The notes below the pieces were generated by a model, which worked only from the letters and a program-made list of their open reading frames with translations, had not been told where the DNA came from and searched no databases. From positions 1,738,501 through 1,802,500 of the forward strand of contig CM052358.1 of assembly GCA_028551475.1 (NCBI GenBank): DNA of 64,000 nt, given 5' to 3'. A program made the translations under genes and the position numbers. Source of the stretch: Casuarina equisetifolia (lineage: Eukaryota; Streptophyta; Magnoliopsida; Fagales; Casuarinaceae). Shown one piece after another: positions 59,478 to 64,000 of the stretch. Each line of letters opens with the position of its first letter. Position 1 is the first letter of the stretch.

Positions 59478-61302
59478 TTGTGATCTTAGCTTATCCCCTA
59501 GCCTTAGAGAAAAGCACTTCTTAGGACATCGACGCGATGGCATTTGAGTCATCGAGAATCGTATGGTCTTCTGTTCTGGACATATGATGGGAATCTGCCT
59601 TTCTTTAGTGATTGAAAAGGGTTTGTAGTAGCATCATATGTGCTGCAGCAGTGACCACAGATCTATTTTGTCTCCTTTTGAGTCGTTAATTGGTCACATA
59701 CACTGATTATGTCCCCGAAAACCCGACTTCTAGAATGTAGACTTGGGAAACTCAATTGGAGATTAGTCTCATAGATCATTTTTTATGGAAAATCTACATA
59801 TTTTAGGATGTTCATTGTCCATAAGCTGTGCAGATTTGTAGCCGTTGGCTGCAAAAATTGTTACCTCAATCAAACTTCAATCTGCTTGTTTGTGGTGGTA
59901 TTAGAAATGTTAAAGTGGTTCGGTGTGTTGATGCCAAAACATAATCTTTGTGCCTTAGCTTCTTTGTTGGCGGTAGGGACCCGTACCAGGTGGCCCTTTT
60001 GCCTCTTGATGTCTGTCCTTGCCTATGACAAATCTTCAGTGGTGATTTATGTTTGTTGTGTATGTGTGATCCAATTATCAATGTCAAATGTATCTGTCTA
60101 CATTCTTATCTTCCATTTCCTAACGCATTTTTTCTCTCAATTTTCTGATTCTAGTTTGCTCTGAACAGGACAACGTAGAAAAAAGCAAATTGGCGGCCCT
60201 TGAGTAGTATGAAAAGCATTGGCTATATACAAGTTCATGGCGAAGAAATTAGCTGAGAAGAAGAAAGTTAGTCTGGAACTGATTCGACGGCAACAATCCT
60301 CGTATTGTCACACAATAAATTTACCTAAACGTTCTGTCTGGCAAACATATCTCGAGAGTGATAAAGACTACAGGAAAGTAACATACAAGAATGTGTGATA
60401 ACTCTTGTCATGGAGCAAGTTATGTAATATGTTAAAAGTACTTGTTTGCCATCTTATTGTGTGTTCGTATAAGGTATTCAAGGCTGAATAAAGTTTGGAC
60501 ATTAAAGCTGAGTTTTGTTCGAATATGTTACTGAGACTAGTTGTGGATTGATATGTTGATCTATTTGTAGTAAGTTATTACGATACTTGAGGCATGCACG
60601 CGGGCCTTTGTTGTTATTATTATTTCTGGTGGCAACCATCGTTTCACTAGTGTTGTGTGTCTGAATTTTCAAAGCCACCACCCAATTCCTGCGTCCTTTA
60701 TGCCTTCCAGTTTCTTAATTCCTTACATGGCCCCTTTCTAAAAGTGCATAGTAAGAATTGAAGGACACAGAACTTAGTATACAAACACAGAAGCTGCTGA
60801 TGTTCCACACACTCTCAAGAACCCAGAACCGACGAATCAAGAACTGAGCAAAAGTGTGCTCCTGAGCTAGCTGAAGTTGGTCGTGTCTTATCAGAGCATT
60901 CAATATGATACTCCAACGCTGGGGAGAAAGACAGACTTTAAGAGCTTGTTCAGAGAACACCCCACTATACGACCACTTCTCTGCATTGATCATTCATTCA
61001 TCAAAACCCTAATTCTCCATCGAACGGCTCCACCGGCCATCTGCATGGCGACTGTAGTGTAGTCAACAGGGATGAAATAGCACTCGCGAGAGCCACTTTC
61101 AATCTACTCATGCAATGTCTATCTACGGGCGAGGCATGCCTACTTTCTTTTATTCCCTCTATACCTAAGCTTTTGACAAGCTACAAAATTACTCTTACTG
61201 ATGACTCAAATTGTGGTCACAAACAATTCAAGTTTGATCTTTCTTTTCTTTTCTTCTTTCTTATTTTTTATTCAAATTTCAGCCTTTGCAATTCAGTTAG
61301 CG
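59478..61302. other. PAP29 copy 1 3' flank and spacer
   Basis: No gene recognised. Contains the 3' untranslated sequence of copy 1. The open frame 59808-60164 (118 codons) is low-complexity hydrophobic and resembles no family. Confidence 0.5.
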
Positions 61303-62540
61303 TGTTAAAGTATAATCTAACACCGGTGAGAAATAACATAACTTTGGACCTTCTAAGTACTGATTCTCCTCTCTCTTTGAGACGTCTTTTGGAGGGAGAA
61401 ATAACAAAACTTTGGGCCTTGTAGGTGCCGGTTATCCATTTCTTTGAGACGTCTTTTAGAGAGACAACTCATGTGAGCATGACTGTTTATTGGTATTAGA
61501 GCTAATACCTTCCTTACACGTGTGTGAGAACTTAGTCTAGTTGACAAAGTCGATCAAGTTTGTATCGAAGGCGAGTGTTAAAGTATATAATCCAATACCG
61601 GCAAAACTTGATGGGAAAAACGACGTATAAAGTTTTTCGCTTTGATTGAACCTATGAGGAAATACTAAAACACCAATAATGTATTAGAATCACAAGTAAA
61701 ATAATCAAATCACAGTCAACACAAAAGAATTTCTACGTGAAAAAACTCCTCCAATGTGAAGGATAAAAAAACCACGGGACCGATCACGGAGTCCACCCAA
61801 ATCTCCACTATATCAATCGTTAGGATACAACCCAATTAAGTCCTTAACAATAGCAACAGGACAAAGATTTACTGATTCAATAACAATAGAATCACCAATA
61901 AATAGTAAAGAACAAGTTGTAAACAACAACTTAACCAAGAAAAGTTAGAGAAATATCATTCAGATTTTCGACCACAATCTGCTGACTTCAAGAGCTCTAA
62001 ACGACGATCCAACCATTCACAATGAAGAACACCCAATCCCGAACCTACTGACAAAAAATCAGCTCAATCGGACCACGGATCGTCCTTGATCAAACGTTTG
62101 ATCAACTGCTGTGCAGGACCTCTAATTCCTACGAAATTTTGCTCTCTTTTTTTTTTTTTTTTTTTTACGGCCACTCACCTCTTCTCTTAAAGAAAAAATC
62201 CTATATTTTTTCTTTTAAACCTTAAGGACACATTATCCTAATTAGACTCAATAATAAGTCTCTGAATATGGACTGGACCAACCCAACAAAACTTTGGACA
62301 TTATAAGTGCCGGTTCTCTTTCCTTGAGACGTCTTTTAAAGACACTACTCATGTCTGGCTGGTTACTGGTATCAGAGCCGGTACTTTCCTTACATATGTG
62401 TGAGGACCCAGTTCAGCCGGCAAAGTTGACTGAGGGGAATTGTTAAAGTGTAGTCTGACACCAGTGAAGAGTAGCAAAACTTTGGGCTCTCTCCTTGAGA
62501 CATCTTTTGGAGAGAGAACTCGTGTTGGCCCGGCAGCTTA
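61303..62540 (+). mobile_element. Tandem TRIM-like (miniature LTR) retroelement with nested insertion
   Basis: Three LTR-like starts 'TGTTAAAGTRTA' occur at 61303, 61576 and 62441. The first two internal regions are tiny. At 61491-61502 TGGTATTAGAGC and at 62367-62378 TGGTATCAGAGC match the primer-binding site complementary to initiator tRNA-Met. Purine-rich tracts (GAAGGCGAG, GAGGGGAAT) precede the next LTR start in each case. Spacing from primer site to next LTR is 85 and 74 bases. The layout is therefore LTR, internal, LTR, internal, LTR, with the middle LTR split by an insertion at 61609-62285. No coding capacity, as expected for TRIMs. Boundary of the last LTR (about 62540) is approximate. 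Confidence 0.65.
61609..62285. mobile_element. 677-bp TG...CA insertion, solo-LTR-like, inside the middle TRIM LTR
   Basis: Starts TGATGGG and ends ACCCA. CAAAACT occurs just before it (61602-61608) and one base after it (62287-62293), compatible with a target duplication, although part of that match could belong to the LTR itself. It contains an uninterrupted T run at about 62147-62166 and 'ccacgggaccgatcacgg'. No ORF was found. Confidence 0.5.
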
Positions 62541-62684
62541 CCCGTGAAGACCAGAATTCCTGTATTTAAAAAGCATTCCACTAGATGAGAGAAGGAATAT
62601 GCAGAGAAATTACAGGTAGACGCCAAGGTGGAGTGCAGAGAAGTTACAGGTAGACGCCAAGGTGGAAGATGGAATCTACCTTTC

Positions 62685-63116
62685 TCCGCTTCTTTGTTTG
62701 CATCCAGAAGTCGGTAGAAGTAGAAAGGGGGAAGAGATGGCAATGGCATTGTCGTCTTTGAAAGCATCGCATCATTTGAAATATACACTGCGGCATTAAT
62801 CTGTTGCAGTAAGCTTTCTTTGTCAATGTGAACGGAGAAGATAGAAGAAAGTAGAAAGAGAGTTTAGTTGTTGGGGGAAGATTGCAGCTTTCCCCTTCGT
62901 GGATTTAAAAATGGAGAGACAAACTTCGAGGAAGCATCTGCTCTCAGTCGTCGTCGTCGGTCAAAAAGCAGCCGAGGGATCTGAAGTCAAGTTACCCGCG
63001 GAACACGGCGAGGCTGTATGTATATATAGAATGTTCTTGAGAAGCTGGTTTGATAAGGACGGAGGGGATTCTCAGGACTTGTTTGAGAGTCGGGAAAACT
63101 GCAGAAGTGCGAGAAA
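62685..63116 (+). promoter_or_regulatory. PAP29 copy 2 upstream region
   Basis: Homologous to 57300-57734. It keeps the short ORF beginning MAMALSSLKASHHLK (62737-62799, extended here to 20 residues by a different stop) and the TATA block. The TATATATAGA box at 63021-63030 is about 90 bases before the start codon because of a small insertion in the leader. Confidence 0.75.
63021..63028 (+). promoter_or_regulatory. TATA box of PAP29 copy 2
   Basis: TATATATA within the block conserved between the two PAP29 copies. Confidence 0.7.
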
Positions 63117-64000
63117 ATGAAAGCGTGTTGGAAGTTTATTGCGGTGGCGGTCCTTTGTCTTTGTTGGGCGCCGACCTGGGGCTCCACTGTGAAACAGCAG
63201 GGGCAAAAGCTGCGGTTCAGGAAAAATGGTGAGTTTAAGATTCTGCAAGTGGCGGACATGCATTATGCGGACGGAAAGACCACGAAGTGCAGGGATGTGC
63301 TCCTAAGTCAGGTCGCCTCTTGCTCCGACCTTAACACCACCGCCTTTTTACGCCGAATGATCCTCGCCGAGAAGCCTGATTTCATTGTTTTCACCGGTAC
63401 TCTTCTTTTCTTTATACTCCTTCCTGTTAGAAGCGATAACAATATCATTCAAATTTCATAGTCATAACTCGTTTTTTTTCAGGGGATAACATCTATGGGC
63501 GTGACTGTACGGATGGAGCCAAGTCTTTGAATGCAGCATTTGCGCCAGCAATCTCTTCCAACATCCCATGGGCTGCGGTTTTGGGTAACCATGATCAGGA
63601 GTCTGCCCTCTCAAGGGAAGCAGTGATGAAACATATAGTTGGCCTGAAGAACACGCTGTCTCGGGTCAATCCAGAAGAGGCCCAAACAATTGCTGGTTTT
63701 GGGAACTATAACTTAGAGATTGGTGGAGTTGAGGGCTCTAGCTTTGAACACAAGTCGGTTCTCAATCTATACTTCCTTGACAGTGGAGATTCCTCCACAG
63801 TTCCTGCCATCCCTGGATATGGTTGGATTAAATCCCCTCAACAACTTTGGTTTGAACGCACATCTGCAAAGCTTCGGGTACTGACCGACCTCCTTACTTG
63901 TTTTATTCAGTTGAAAGTATAGAATATCCAAAACGGACAAGCAGCAAATCAGGAAAACTGTGATGGATGTAATTGTATTCAATCATTTTTAACAACTTTT
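63117..64000 (+). CDS. PAP29: Purple acid phosphatase 29-like, copy 2 (truncated by window end)
   Basis: Exon 1 is 63117-63396 (280 bases) and exon 2 is 63483-63877 (395 bases), exactly the lengths in copy 1. Exon 3 lies beyond the window. The signal peptide (KACWKFIAVAVLCLCWAPTW), ADMHY, GDN and GNHDQE motifs are all intact. Differences from copy 1 are scattered substitutions such as GDNIYGRDCTDG versus GDNIFGFDCTDG, with no frame breaks. Intron 1 is only 86 bases; the start of intron 2 is collinear with copy 1. It is presumably functional, though the third exon with the FHIP and GHDH ligands is unseen. Confidence 0.9.

Noticed and set aside
59808..60164. 118-codon plus-strand frame after PAP29 copy 1
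   Set aside because: Low-complexity hydrophobic/Cys-rich translation in the gene's 3' flank with no family resemblance.

Overview
This is nuclear DNA from a flowering plant. The genes are interrupted by many GT-AG introns, the non-coding DNA is AT-rich, and several families are plant-typical: an MLO protein, a class III purple acid phosphatase, a kinesin-14 with a MyTH4-FERM tail (KCBP), and a nuclear copy of mitochondrial ribosomal protein uS2m. The species cannot be fixed from the sequence. Exon boundaries below come from GT-AG sites that keep the reading frame; no transcript evidence was available.

Left part (1 to about 21.6 kb): no intact gene. Positions 1483-2362 carry a few minus-strand exons resembling a plant VPS13 lipid-transfer protein. 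From about 4.9 to 16.7 kb lies a rearranged cluster of minus-strand KCBP (kinesin-14) pseudogenes with at least two motor copies, three FERM copies, two coiled-coil copies and one inverted piece. Around 21.1-21.6 kb is a GC-rich, frameshifted coding remnant.

Gene-rich part (21.7-64 kb), in order: an RNA polymerase III RPC7/C31-type subunit (+, eight exons); a possible small secreted protein (-); a nuclear mitochondrial uS2m gene whose exon splices in frame into 18 exons of a divergent UDP-glucose pyrophosphorylase (+); an MLO1-like seven-transmembrane protein (-, thirteen exons); the TCF25/Rqc1 homologue (-, four exons); a DUF1295 steroid-reductase-like membrane protein (+, three exons); and two tandem PAP29 phosphatase genes (+), the second cut by the window end. 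A tandem TRIM-like retroelement with a nested insertion lies between the PAP29 copies.

The most striking item is the uS2m-UGPase locus. One exon encodes a complete mitochondrial ribosomal protein with its own stop codon. A donor site 14 bases before that stop joins it, in frame, to a UGPase-like chain that has stayed open through all its exons while losing several substrate-binding residues. The arrangement suggests an organelle gene that gained expression by landing in a duplicated UGPase gene. The other genes are unrelated housekeeping or defence functions and form no pathway together.
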